A stretch of DNA of 64,000 nucleotides, taken from the NCBI GenBank assembly GCA_021464245.1, contig JADCRB010000004.1, positions 2,289,103-2,353,102 on the forward strand. The letters run 5' to 3'. Numbering within the stretch: position 1 is the first letter of the stretch; every line of letters begins with the position of its first letter. The translations under genes were made by a program, and so were the position numbers. The notes under the pieces are model-generated. The model had not been told where the DNA came from. It searched no databases and saw only the letters and a list, made by a program, of their open reading frames with translations. This DNA is from Carallia brachiata (lineage: Eukaryota; Streptophyta; Magnoliopsida; Malpighiales; Rhizophoraceae). This document shows positions 38,834-49,221 of this stretch, piece by piece.

Positions 38834-40487
38834 CTGTGTGTATATAAATGGGACTAATTGTTAGTCCTTTGGGTTTTTAATTTATTTTTGGTGGGTCAAA
38901 AACCGTGCAGAGATGCTCTTCATTTCTTTGGTAGTGTGATTTCTGCATTATTACAATGCACAATGATTTTTACAGCATGCATGGATGCTCATACACAAAT
39001 TTGCATTTGCTTATCCCTTGTGATTGCATGATCTGATAACCTTGGATCTAACACATGGTGAGTTCTGGGCTGTTAAATTTCTGGCTACATCACTCAATAT
39101 GAAAGGACATTGAAGTCAGATGGAGTTTGATTTGGGCTTTTCTACTGTTTTGTTTAACAGTGTGAAGAACTTGCACAGAGAAAATCTTGCTGGTCAATTA
39201 AAAGAAAATCTCTTAAGCCGAACCCAAAAAAGGAATGAAAGTTGTGTCAGGTGGAAAAGGAGTTCCGGAGGAATTATAGATACTAACAGTCTACCACTGC
39301 TTGAAGAGAAGAGAGATATATTTTACCCTCTCTCTTTCATAGTCCATAATACGAAACCTGTTGGCCACCAGGTAGAATCATTTACTAGCATTAATGTCCA
39401 TTGCACATTGTGAATAAGATTTTTCCTCATTTTACTATCAAATTAAATAAATTTGCTGTGCTGTATATGATAGATGAAGAATAATGGAAATGTCAAATGT
39501 AACCTGACATAGTAGGATGTCCATAATTTTCCAGAATTGTTATATGATATCACGTCCATCTTGTATATATAATTATAATTTAGGCATTTACTTTATTCAT
39601 TGGAACTTATTTAAAATAACATATTTTATAGTTTATATCAATTCTGAAAGAATATGGTTAACTTTATACTGATTGCCTGATTGATATCAAATATACTTAC
39701 ATGCTTGCTATATATATTTTCCTGGTTAATTTTTTGTAGTAATTCTTCTCTCTCCCTCTCATTCTCACATATCTCGTTTCTGTTTTTGCAGGATCTTGTT
39801 GGTTTGGTCATCTCCATGTTACTTTTAGGAGATTTTAGCTTAGTATTGCTCACTTTTTTGCAGTTGTACTCATTCTCATTGATAGACGTTTTTCTGGTTT
39901 TGTTTATCTTACCTCTTGGCATTCTTCTGCCATTTCCTGCTGGTATCAATGCCTTGTTTAGTCATGGACCTAGGCGTTCTTCAGGCCTTGCACGCATTTA
40001 TGCATTGTGGAACATTACATCGTTGATTAATGTTGTAAGTTGCTATTGTCTATTCCAGAAATTCTTTATTTATCTATGGTCTCTGCAACTAATGAAGCTT
40101 CTGCGGTTAATTCATTTTGTTTATTTGGCCTTCTTCCAGATTGTTGCGTTTATTTGTGGTTATGTTCATTACAACACACAATCATCAAGTAAAAAATCCC
40201 CCTTTCAGCCATGGACTATTAGCATGTAAGTTGATTCCTCGAACATGCTGGAAGCTTCAGCTACTTTTGGGCGTTGGAATAACGTGCAAACGGCTGACAT
40301 AGCTTTTATGTCTATACTGTCTGTTGTTTGGTGTTGCAGGGATGAGAGTGAATGGTGGATTTTTCCTGCTGGACTGGTTGTGTGTAAGATCTTACAATCT
40401 CAGCTTGTTAATTGGCATATAGCGAATCTGGAGATACAGGACCGCTCACTGTACAGCAATGATTTTGAGCTATTTTGGCAGTCATGA
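25000..40487 (+). CDS. large glycine-rich membrane protein, At5g11700-like
   Basis: Function unknown; databases usually label it 'ephrin type-B receptor' or glycine-rich protein. Exons after the uncertain leader: 25094-25851, 27543-27658, 28907-29115, 30123-30242, 30567-30695, 30785-30910, 31816-31871, 31953-32052, 32128-32245, 32407-32616, 32909-33245, 33976-34069, 34495-34603, 34981-35252, 35436-35563, 35681-35915, 36869-37057, 37179-37468, 39161-39371, 39792-40034, 40140-40225, 40340-40487. They total 4284 nt, exactly 1427 codons plus stop. The N-terminal half alternates Gly-rich loops with beta-like strands (GGGGGRVSV, GGSGGTVLLFL, GGGGGGRIHFHW). Next come a Cys-rich GCC2/GCC3-type module (ECPVGTYKNVTGSDRTLC), one membrane helix (LLLIGLLILLALVLSVA), a long probably cytosolic domain and several C-terminal helices. 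No clean initiator joins exon 1: the ATG frame at 25000 stops at 25060 and the 24980 frame at 25091. Confidence 0.85.
25024..25052 (+). repeat. (CTT)n microsatellite in the leader of the glycine-rich gene
   Basis: About nine CTT units lie between the candidate initiator and the first conserved codon. Depending on frame they encode poly-Ser, poly-Leu or poly-Phe. Slippage or base-calling error here would change the reading frame of the signal peptide. Confidence 0.9.
25852..27542 (+). other. first long intron of the glycine-rich gene (1.7 kb)
   Basis: A T-rich plant-like intron from donor AT|GTAATT to acceptor AG at 27541-27542. I see no embedded gene. A short G-run at about 26130-26141 follows a T-run. 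Confidence 0.75.
38755..38846. repeat. CA/TG microsatellite with perfect palindrome
   Basis: Alternating CA repeats change to TG repeats through a perfect 30-bp palindrome at 38763-38792, centred on CACATGTG. It lies in the intron between the exons ending 37468 and starting 39161. Alternating purine-pyrimidine plus perfect dyad symmetry can extrude a cruciform or adopt Z-DNA. Confidence 0.85.
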
Positions 40488-42259
40488 TATAATGTCAGAT
40501 GGATACATATTACCTTACAACACTAATGGGGGTTACTTTTGTTCTCTGTATGCTTTTTAGGCAAAAATGCTCGACAGATGAGCAGAAATAGAAGTTAGAA
40601 AAGAAAATACAGAGTAGAGTGAGGGCATTCATTTGTAACTTGCAACTTTTGTAAAATGCGCAGTTGCTTTTTTTTTTTTTTTTGGTTACATTTGCTTATA
40701 TATGTTGGCTTCCTTTTGCCGTATAAATTCCCAGTGTAAATATCATTTGGGGCCTAATACTTCTTTTTGCATGCGGTCAGTACTATATCGTAGATTTCTC
40801 ATTTCTTGTTTTTAATTTCAGTTAGGGGTGAAGTTATCTGGCATGAATGTCTCGGGATACCATGCACCAAAGTGTACGTGTCATTGACTTACAGTGAAAA
40901 ATTAAAAATTAAAAGCCCGAAAAGTGGGTTTCTGTCCCCACGGGGACAGCAGGAAACAATCAAGCTGACAAATGTCTTTTCATCTCTGTTTCGCTCCTCA
41001 GCTGAGCTTAGCAATCTTTTTTATTGAGCAGAATTGCAGAATGGGAATAAGCTCTAAACTGTTTATTGGTGGTCACAAATTTTCGAGGATTTTGTAATAG
41101 AGTTTTAAACTTTTTTAAATTTTCAAACTAATCTTAAACATTTAATTGTTATTTTATATGATTTCTTTTCAACGAGAATTGGTGAAAGCGCTAGTCGCTA
41201 GATACCTAATTCGCTTCAATTAAAATAGCATAATAAGATTTGTAAATATATCTTAAAAATAAACAAAAAATGTTATAAATTGTCAGAGGAAAATTTTAAA
41301 GATTTTACATATGTCCAAGTAAAAGGAAAATTTAGTGAAATATGCACATTTATTTCTGTGTTTTTAATACATATTTGGGATTGTTTTATACAGACTCACA
41401 TAGGTCAAACATGTATTTACCGGTTTAGCTAATTCTTCTCAAAAAAATGATTCATATAAAATCGAAATTAAAGTTTCAGAAATTGGGATTAAACTGAAGA
41501 CTCAAAAAGGTTTAAAATTCAATTACAAAAAAAACTAGAAGTCTAGGACTTATATAAGCTTGCAATTTCTGGCAACGTGAACCTTGGTGCCATAGGTTAT
41601 TCTCCTGGTCTCGCAACACAAACGGGCTAAGGACTTAGTAATGCATGTTGCATTTGTTAGATTTCAATTTATGATTCACGTCATGGGCAAAGAAATAAAA
41701 TTTATGACCCAATAAATATACATTAGTTTCATCGTAAGACTTAAAAGGCAATTACAAGGATGCGGGCTCTGAAGCCAAATCTCCAACACAGCTGCTCCAA
41801 TGTAAGCCTATACTAAAAAGAGAACAGGCATCACCTTGTGCTTCAATATTTTAACGAGGGAGGTAACGAACAGGCATCACTACAGCCTTTCAACTCTCAA
41901 GCTGCAAAATTACATTTAGTTGGTTCCGCATCAGACAGGTGAAGAATAATTAGAACCAAAATGTCAACTTAGCAGGACTTGGCCTCCACACACAACAACA
42001 ATTACAAAGCATGGTTGATTTTTTTTCTCTTGTTATAGAACCTGAATACATTGTCAAAATGACATCCTAGCATTGAGAATGAGGTTTTATTTGGGCCATT
42101 ACTATAATAGTATAATGACAGCTGGTAAAATAAGAAGATTCAAAGTACAAGGCAAATAAACACACGAAATGATAGAAGATCAATGAGGTTTCTCCTAGCC
42201 ACACGGCTAAGGTCAGCTAGAAGGTCTATAGAAGGAAAGAAGGAGCTACCCGAAATCTG
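40488..42259. other. 3' regions between two convergent genes
   Basis: This gap lies between the stop of the glycine-rich gene and the stop of GatC, so it should hold both 3' UTRs. A T-run occurs at about 40668-40683. A frame at 40806-41027 is open but not recognisable as protein. Nothing else is seen. Confidence 0.6.
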
Positions 42260-43561
42260 CTACTCCTTGTTCAGTACTTTAGGAACCTTGATATGAGATT
42301 CCTCATAGCTCGGGACACCGGCAATCATAGCTTCTCTGTTTTGCATCAATCGATAAGTACAGGTGCTGCAGTGGAGGAAAAAAAATTGAAAACACATCAA
42401 GTACTTACCTGGCCTCAAATATTTCAGGAATATCTTCACGCAAGCTGTCATCTTCAGTATCTGATATTTTGCAAGAACAATGTTAGCATGACAGCAAGCC
42501 AAGCTATCAACACACTGAATGACCGCTTAAAATGCATTGCTTCTCTTTTGACGCTCAATACAATCAAGATACACGGTTCATCAATCTTAACAAAATAAGT
42601 GAAAAGACATGTTCAACAACTCAACATCATCAAATAGACAGGAACAGGAGTGCCAATCCCAAAACAACTATAGTGCTGCATAAAGGGAATGATGAGACCA
42701 AATCGGCCGTTATGCAGCCATATGCCATTTTCATTACACACACTTTTTTATTTGGGTACATTGCCAATGCTTCATCTCATTTAGCTACCCAAGGACATAG
42801 TTTCCCCATTGTTGGACGGGGGAAGACATGCTATCAGATAACGAAAACATTCATCCGATCTCTCCGTTTCGCGTACATGCTCCCATTGCATTTTCAACAT
42901 TGGATGACAGTAATGCTTAAGATGATTTTTCTACAATCAGAGAAGAGACTGTTCCACAAGTATATACAAAAAAAGTAAGCACCTGCTGCTCTAATTGCAG
43001 GCTCCACACTCTTGAGATCAACGGCCTGAAGTTGTCCAAACCTGGCATCATCAAACAAAAACCCAAATAACAAAAAACATCAAAAGTTCTCATTATTAAC
43101 GTGTCCGCAGTGGGGGGCATGTCTGAGAAGGGGTGTGAGATTACCAGCCTATCACTTGTCGAATTTTAGGAGCGATTTCTTCAGCCTGAAATAGAGGCAA
43201 CAAGCAATAGAAACACAAATAAAACAACCAAAACAATGACAAATTTAACCCAAAAAAAGAAAAAAAAAAAAAAAAAAAAAAGAAGGGAGGGAGAGACCTC
43301 TTGTGGGGTGAGAGAAATTCGAGCAGTTTCGGCCAAATGAACGACGTCGGAGGCTTGAAAGGAGGACCCATTTGAAGTTGGTTTCGTTGAGAACAATCTC
43401 CCAATTTTGAAGTCTTTACTGCTGCGATGATGATGATGATGATGATGATGATTAAACAGTTGCCAAGCAGCGGAGTCGAAGGAGACTACTCGATGCTTTT
43501 CTAGAAGGAAAGACGCTGCTTTGAGTTTGAGCAGTGGCAGTGCTAATCCTCCACTTCCCAT
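42260..43561 (-). CDS. organellar glutamyl-tRNA(Gln) amidotransferase subunit C
   Basis: GatC helps GatA and GatB convert Glu-tRNA(Gln) to Gln-tRNA(Gln) in chloroplasts and mitochondria, which lack a glutaminyl-tRNA synthetase. Exons on the minus strand: 43298-43561, 43145-43185, 42983-43041, 42409-42460, 42260-42335 (492 nt, 163 residues). Residues 1 to about 60 form a Ser/Lys/His-rich transit peptide containing eight consecutive histidines. The GatC domain follows: VVHLAETARISLTPQE, then APKIRQVIGWFGQLQAVDL, VEPAIRAA, REDIPE, and the tail IKVPKVLNKE typical of plant GatC. All junctions are GT-AG and in phase. It is convergent with the glycine-rich gene and divergent from Aurora, with a 2-kb gap. 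Confidence 0.93.
43426..43452 (-). repeat. (GAT)n repeat encoding the His run in GatC
   Basis: Nine GAT units on the plus strand read as CAT codons on the minus strand and give the eight-His tract in the GatC transit peptide. It is an in-frame microsatellite, so its length probably varies between individuals. Confidence 0.85.
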
Positions 43562-45357
43562 TTTCGAATGTCTTGTTTTCTTCGATCTCCCCTGCTACAA
43601 AGTGGCATTCCTCCTACCATATCCCTAGCGTCCTTTTATTCCTCTTTTTAAAAAAATATATTGACATGGTCAGATTTTTTTTTTTTAAGAAGAAATTTAT
43701 TTTTTGTTAAAAAGAAATGAAAAAAAATAAGATGATACACTACAATCTTAACTATGTGTAGCGGAGGTACAACGCGAGGGAAGTACTTGCCTTTTATTAT
43801 TATGGCAATACATTTTGGAGTGTTTGAGTAAGTTTTTAAAAGATATGTTATTTTTAAAATAAAAGATAAATATTTATTAGTTTTTTTTATATTATTATTT
43901 AATTTATTTTTTTTTAACGATTTTTTTAAACAGCTTATTAAAAAATAGGTCAACATTATTTTTTGGTAAATTAATATTTTTTTTAAACAATTAAATAGAA
44001 AAATTTTCATATATATATATAATTAAAAATTTTATTATTTAACAACAATAATATGTACAAAATTAATTAATATTTTATTAATAATTAACAACAAAAAATA
44101 AAAATTGATAATCAATAATTAATAATAACAATTAACAATAATACCTAATAACCTTGACTAGGCCCTTAATCCATCATTGAATTTAACAGTCTCAAACCCT
44201 TGTCATTTTCACAAACATAAGAACTTAATCCGTCAAACCCTTTTTTGTTCCCTTAAAAATGAGAGCGAGCATTGTGTTTAGACTTTAGACAGTCCCTTAC
44301 CATGTGTTTAGTAATAGATTAGAAAAGAAAAAGAAAAGAAAACTGAATTCGAGGCATTTTCATTTGTTTGGTAATGAAGAAGAAAACAAATGGAAAGGTA
44401 TTCGAAAAATTAAAAGAGAGTTGTGTAAAAAAAAAAATATAATGACTAAAATAATCTCACTCCATTCAATTAGTTATAAAAGTATTTTCTTTATAAGGAT
44501 ATTTTTATTATTTTATTCATAAATTTTACTTTCTCATCATTTTCTCATAACTTTTATTTTTTATAATTTTTTTATCATAATTTTTTTTTTTCATTAGAAT
44601 CTCACGATCGAAACAAACTATTTGGGAGACATTAAACAGTCAAGCATATTGAAAAAAAAAAAAAAAAGAAAACATAAAAGATTAGGTTAAGTTGAAGCGA
44701 ATTTTGGAAGTGGGTCAAGGAATAAGGTTCAACTTTTTGTAATTTCATAATAGGTTAGGGCTTTTACTTCGTAAAGCCCAATGATATCTCACATGGGCCA
44801 AGCAGGGCCACCCAAAAAAATCGTTGACCGAAAAGCCTAACCGATTTATTCGTTACCGTGGCATAACAGCAGCTGGGGGCGATAAAATAAGAAAAAAAAT
44901 TACATTTTTAAATAAAAGGAAGTTCGAAAATACACTTAAATATAATTAATTAAATTTAATATATAATTAACTAAATTTTGAGTATAATTAAATATAATTT
45001 TTTTTTATATTTAATTACGTTTATAATCAGTTACAGGTTAAATCTAACTAATTATATTCGAATATTTTTATATTGTCAATTGATATTCACACGCAGTAAA
45101 ATGCTGCACACACGCACCATAAAAAAACAAAATTAAGACTTTTAACTCTTTCTGTGCGTACATACATTTTTTTTTTCGTGTAAATATCAGTTATTTTTTA
45201 TATTTTTCTTTAAAAATATAACAGTGTCAGACTCCACTTTTCACTTTTCCCCAATTCCGGTCCATCAATCAACGTCACAAGCAAAGACGCTCCTCTCTCT
45301 CAGAAAAGGACAAAATTATTTGTTTTTTTTGAAACGGGAAGCTGAGCGTGATTGGGC

Positions 45358-45363
45358 CACGTG
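45358..45363 (+). promoter_or_regulatory. G-box next to a site II-like motif, Aurora promoter
   Basis: TGGGCC followed directly by CACGTG lies about 220 bp upstream of the Aurora start codon. TGGGCC-type site II elements bind TCP factors in promoters of proliferating-cell genes. Both are short motifs, so support is positional only. Confidence 0.35.
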
Positions 45364-45380
45364 TCACACGGTCCAGAATT

Positions 45381-45391
45381 CGACCGTTGGG
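45381..45391 (-). promoter_or_regulatory. MSA (M-phase-specific activator) element
   Basis: The minus strand reads CCCAACGGTCG, matching the MSA consensus YCYAACGGYYA in ten of eleven positions including the AACGG core. It lies about 190 bp upstream of the Aurora ATG. MYB3R factors use MSA elements to confine expression to G2/M, the expected pattern for an Aurora kinase. Confidence 0.65.
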
Positions 45392-45482
45392 AAATTTTGC
45401 CTATTGAAGGATCCGCCATCCCATCCGCCCCCACAAACCCTCTCATTTGTCTTTCGTCTCGTCCGTCTCTTTCTCTCCCTCT

Positions 45483-45516
45483 GAAGAAGAAGAAGAAGAA
45501 GAAGAAGAAGAAGAAG
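45483..45516 (+). repeat. (GAA)n microsatellite in the Aurora 5' UTR
   Basis: About eleven GAA units end 66 bases before the Aurora ATG. GAA/CTT repeats are common in plant 5' UTRs and core promoters. No start codon lies inside the repeat. Confidence 0.85.
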
Positions 45517-45581
45517 CTCTTTTTTTGTTTTTACATCTATCTGTTCCTTCGTCATCTCTGCCTAATCCGTTCCATCTGATA

Positions 45582-48122
45582 ATGGCGATTGCTGCAGAGA
45601 CCCAGCCGCAGGACAAGGTATTTTTTTGATTTGAACTCTCTATTTTTTTTTTTTTCATAATTCCGTTACCCTGGACGATGATGATTTCTTGATTCCTCAG
45701 ATTTCGAAATCTAGGGTTTTTGAAGAATCGCTTTCTTTGCTTGCTCCTTTTTATCTCTAACGGAATTTTTATTTTGGTCCGATTGTGTCTTCTCTTGCTA
45801 TGGGTCTTGGTGATTTTGTGGGTTTTTTCTTTTTTTTTTTATTTTGAAAAAAAAATTTAATTTTGTTCCGATTTGGTGTTTTTACGTTTGGGTTTTTTAT
45901 TTATCTATTTTTACAGGCTTCTTCAGAGGTATCGGCGGCTGCGGAAAAAAGGAGATGGACACTCAATGATTTCGACATAGGAAAGCCTCTTGGACGAGGG
46001 AAGTTTGGTCACGTGTACTTAGCCCGAGAGAAGCGGGTTAGTTTCTGGGGATTTGGTTAGCATTTTTTTTCTAGTTATATAATTGTTAGGCATGGGCATG
46101 GGCTGTGGAGTTTTGTTATATGGACGTAGACGTTGAACCATTTTAATAAGTGAAAGTATGCGTGCCTTTTACAATTGGCTTTCTGATTCAAATGATTTTG
46201 GTCCGCTCTTGAAATGTGCGAAGTGGGAGTAGATGCTGAATCTTACCCAGATGTCCAATAACCTTTGTTCTGCTCAATGTAGTTGCTGTGTTCATTCTTG
46301 GGATGTGATATGCAGCTTAACTGCTTGTTGGTGGTTGTGTTTGCCTGAGTAATCTGCGAAAAGTGTTTTGGGTCTGAACATTTATCTTGGTATTTAATTT
46401 GTATGTTTTTTTTGCCAATATTGTGTAACGATTTCATATTTTGTTGTGTGAAATAGAGCAATCATATTGTTGCTCTGAAGGTGCTTTTCAAGAGCCAGCT
46501 GCAACAATCACAGGTTGAGCATCAGCTCCGTCGGGAAGTTGAAATTCAGAGTCATCTTCGACATCCCAATATTTTACGGCTTTATGGCTACTTTTATGAT
46601 CAGGTATATTTTTAGGATCCTTTGTGCATTTTTTTTATCTTGGTTATGTTGTAAATGCTTCACAATATGTGACTCTGAGTCCTTAAATTAATTATCACAG
46701 AAACGGGTTTATTTGATCCTGGAATATGCGGCCAAAGGTGAACTCTACAAAGAACTGCAGAAGTGTAAATACTTCAGCGAAAGACGTGCTGCTACTGTAA
46801 TTAGCTCCCAAGCCATAGCTATCACTTGCATTTAATTTACTTTTTTAAAATATATGCTTTCAAATGATTACGAGATAGCTTTGGGACGTTTGCTCCTTTT
46901 TTACTACATTTCTGATTAAACAAGTCTTCATATATTTGGAAGCAACAGTAGATACTTATGTGTCTTGTTTATACCACTGCACACAGTAGATTACCAAACG
47001 CTGGTATGAATTGTATGATTTTATAACTTGCTGGCTATAGTGACAAGTAATGGTGATATTGTGGATGTGGCAGTATGTTGCATCATTAGCTCGGGCACTG
47101 ATTTATTGCCATGGCAAGCACGTAATACACAGAGACATCAAGCCAGAGAACCTTTTAATCGGTGCACAGGTGATGGACAAATTTCCTTGGCCACATATCT
47201 GTGTCCTAGGCCACTGATCTATTTGTTTGCTCTATAATGTCAAAATTGATTTCTTTTATCAGGGTGAGCTCAAGATTGCAGATTTTGGTTGGTCAGTGCA
47301 CACATTTAACAGGAGGCGAACAATGTGTGGTACACTGGATTATCTTCCACCCGAAATGGGTATGTTGACTAGTGCATTTGCGCTACTGGTGTCTGTTTTT
47401 GAAGAAACTGGTTTTTAGATGTTCAAAACTCTTCTTGCGGATGTTTTATTTAGCTGGTATTTTATTGCAGTGGAAAGCGTAGAGCATGATGCTAGTGTTG
47501 ATATCTGGAGCCTAGGTGTCCTCTGTTATGAGTTTTTATATGGGGTTCCTCCTTTTGAGGCTAAGGAACACTCGGACACATACAGAAGGTAAGCACAAAT
47601 CTTTGTTTAATAGCACACATTTTTTCCTTAATTCAATAATGCTGAGAGAGTTGATGTTTCATGTGTATATGTGTGAATTGTTTTGCTGGCTCAGCCCAAG
47701 TTCTTCGGACAATTTCATATTTTTTTGGTGCCAAAACATTCTTTGTTAGAAATAGCGTGTTAAGAGAAAAAATGTGCTTATGGCATTTTTTCTCCTCTTA
47801 CTGGCTGTTTCCATCTAACAGGATTGTGCAAGTGGATCTCAAGTTTCCCCCTAAACCCATTGTTTCTTCTGCTGCAAAGGACCTGATTAGTCAGGTAAAA
47901 TTTCCGTTCTTGCACTTTTAAGATTCACGTTAGTTGTCTATTGAAAGAATTCGTTATCACCTAATATTCAAAAGATTTCCTGAACATGCCTGAAGCTCTA
48001 ATACTTTGCTCGTGTATTAGATGCTTGTCAAAGACACTTCGCAGCGCCTGCCACTTCACAAACTACTTGAGCATCCCTGGATAGTTCAGAATGCTGACCC
48101 CTCGGGTGTCTATAGGGGTTGA
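45582..48122 (+). CDS. alpha-Aurora kinase, AUR1/AUR2-like
   Basis: Aurora is a mitotic Ser/Thr kinase of spindle and cell plate that phosphorylates histone H3 and microtubule proteins. Nine exons: 45582-45617, 45917-46036, 46457-46603, 46701-46796, 47074-47169, 47263-47359, 47471-47588, 47822-47894, 48021-48122. They give 294 residues, the same length as Arabidopsis AUR1, and every junction is GT-AG and in phase. A short basic N-terminus is followed by the kinase: glycine loop GRGKFGHV (38-45), catalytic lysine K60 in [13 protein letters not shown] (152-159), DFGW (172-175), activation segment [16 protein letters not shown] (182 onward) with the phosphorylatable Thr185, and C-lobe ending [10 protein letters not shown]. 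The RRRTMCGT activation loop and the lack of a long N-terminal extension mark the alpha group. The promoter carries an MSA element. Confidence 0.95.
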
Positions 48123-49221
48123 TTTGCCTTTCGGTTTTGTGAGGCTGAAAGCCTTTCTTATTCAAGGGGACCATTTGAAAGAGTTCGAGGTCTTGGAATA
48201 GACTTTCTTCCGCTAATTCACTGATAGTCCTTGGGTGTGTGACTCTTCCTTTTGGAACTGATTTGTAAAAGATAAATGACTCATATTGCACCCTTTTCAA
48301 CAATTTTATTCTGATACAGTAGTAATATTATGCAGTAGTTTCCTTTTGGAACTGATTTGTAAAAGATAAATGACTCATATTGCACCCTTTTCAACAATTT
48401 TATTCTGATACAGTAGTAATATTATGCAGTAGTTCCACCTTCTCTTTCATGGAGTTTTTCAATATTCTTTGTTTTCCACGTTACCTCATCAAAATCTCCA
48501 AGCAAAAACATTTGTGATTTATATTCCCATGAGTCGGGCCGATGCTAGTGGGATGTGAACAAACCAAAGGCCTCAATTTCAGTAGTCTCTTTTTTCTTTT
48601 TTTTTTTGACGAGGTCACTTCAAGAACAAATAATGAAATGACGCCACTTCAAGAATACAGTCCCGAAAGTAGATTACAGACTCCTTTTTTGTTTTTTTTT
48701 TTTTTGGTTTTGAGAATAAGTAGCTTGTGCCCACATAAAAATCAATGGCATAAATTACCGATAACATCATAACAGACCTTGTGTTCGTAGTTGCAGCCAA
48801 ATATCAATTCCTAACAAGGAATACGTAAAAAGTTTGGCTAGATAACTGTTCAACTTTTAATGGTAGCATATAATTGTGTTAAGAGGTCAGAGTAAAATTC
48901 TCAAAGGAAACAGAGGATTCATTTGACATTTGAGCGGCAATAATATATCAGTGCAAAAGCATAAAGATGTCTAGCCTGACTAGAAAACCAGTGGCTGATT
49001 GCATATATGCACAATACCTACAACAGAAACCATTCCAAGAATTTCCTCAATATACTCAAAGAAAAAGCACATGAAATAGAATATATAGTCCTGGAAAAAA
49101 GCCAAAGTAAGTGTTCCTCCAACCCATTTATGCTAGGTGTTAACTAGAAGTAGCAAGTGATTATGGGAGGAGGTATTGCATGATTGATGACATTCGGATA
49201 AAATTCTGGGGCTGTCTCCAA
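48123..49221. other. 3' regions between Aurora and PFK (convergent)
   Basis: Holds the Aurora 3' UTR, including a perfect 94-bp tandem duplication (listed separately), and the PFK 3' UTR on the other strand. T-runs occur at about 48595-48608 and 48687-48705. No gene seen. Confidence 0.6.
48246..48433 (+). repeat. perfect 94-bp tandem duplication
   Basis: Bases 48246-48339 are repeated without a mismatch at 48340-48433. The unit begins TTCCTTTTGGAACTG and ends GCAGTAGT. It starts 124 bases after the Aurora stop codon, so it is probably in the 3' UTR. Absence of any difference implies a very recent duplication or an assembly artefact. Confidence 0.95.

Larger units (their letters stand above)
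43562..45581. other. divergent intergenic region between GatC and Aurora
   Basis: Starts on the minus side with the GatC promoter and ends with the Aurora promoter and 5' UTR. The middle (43840-44640) is AT-rich with several foldback-looking blocks, perhaps MITE debris, but no clear element ends. No gene is seen. Confidence 0.55.

Noticed and set aside
40806..41027. Frame downstream of the glycine-rich gene as an extra exon
   Set aside because: The conserved C-terminus (SLYSNDFELFWQS) and stop at 40487 already complete the protein, and no homologous extension is known.
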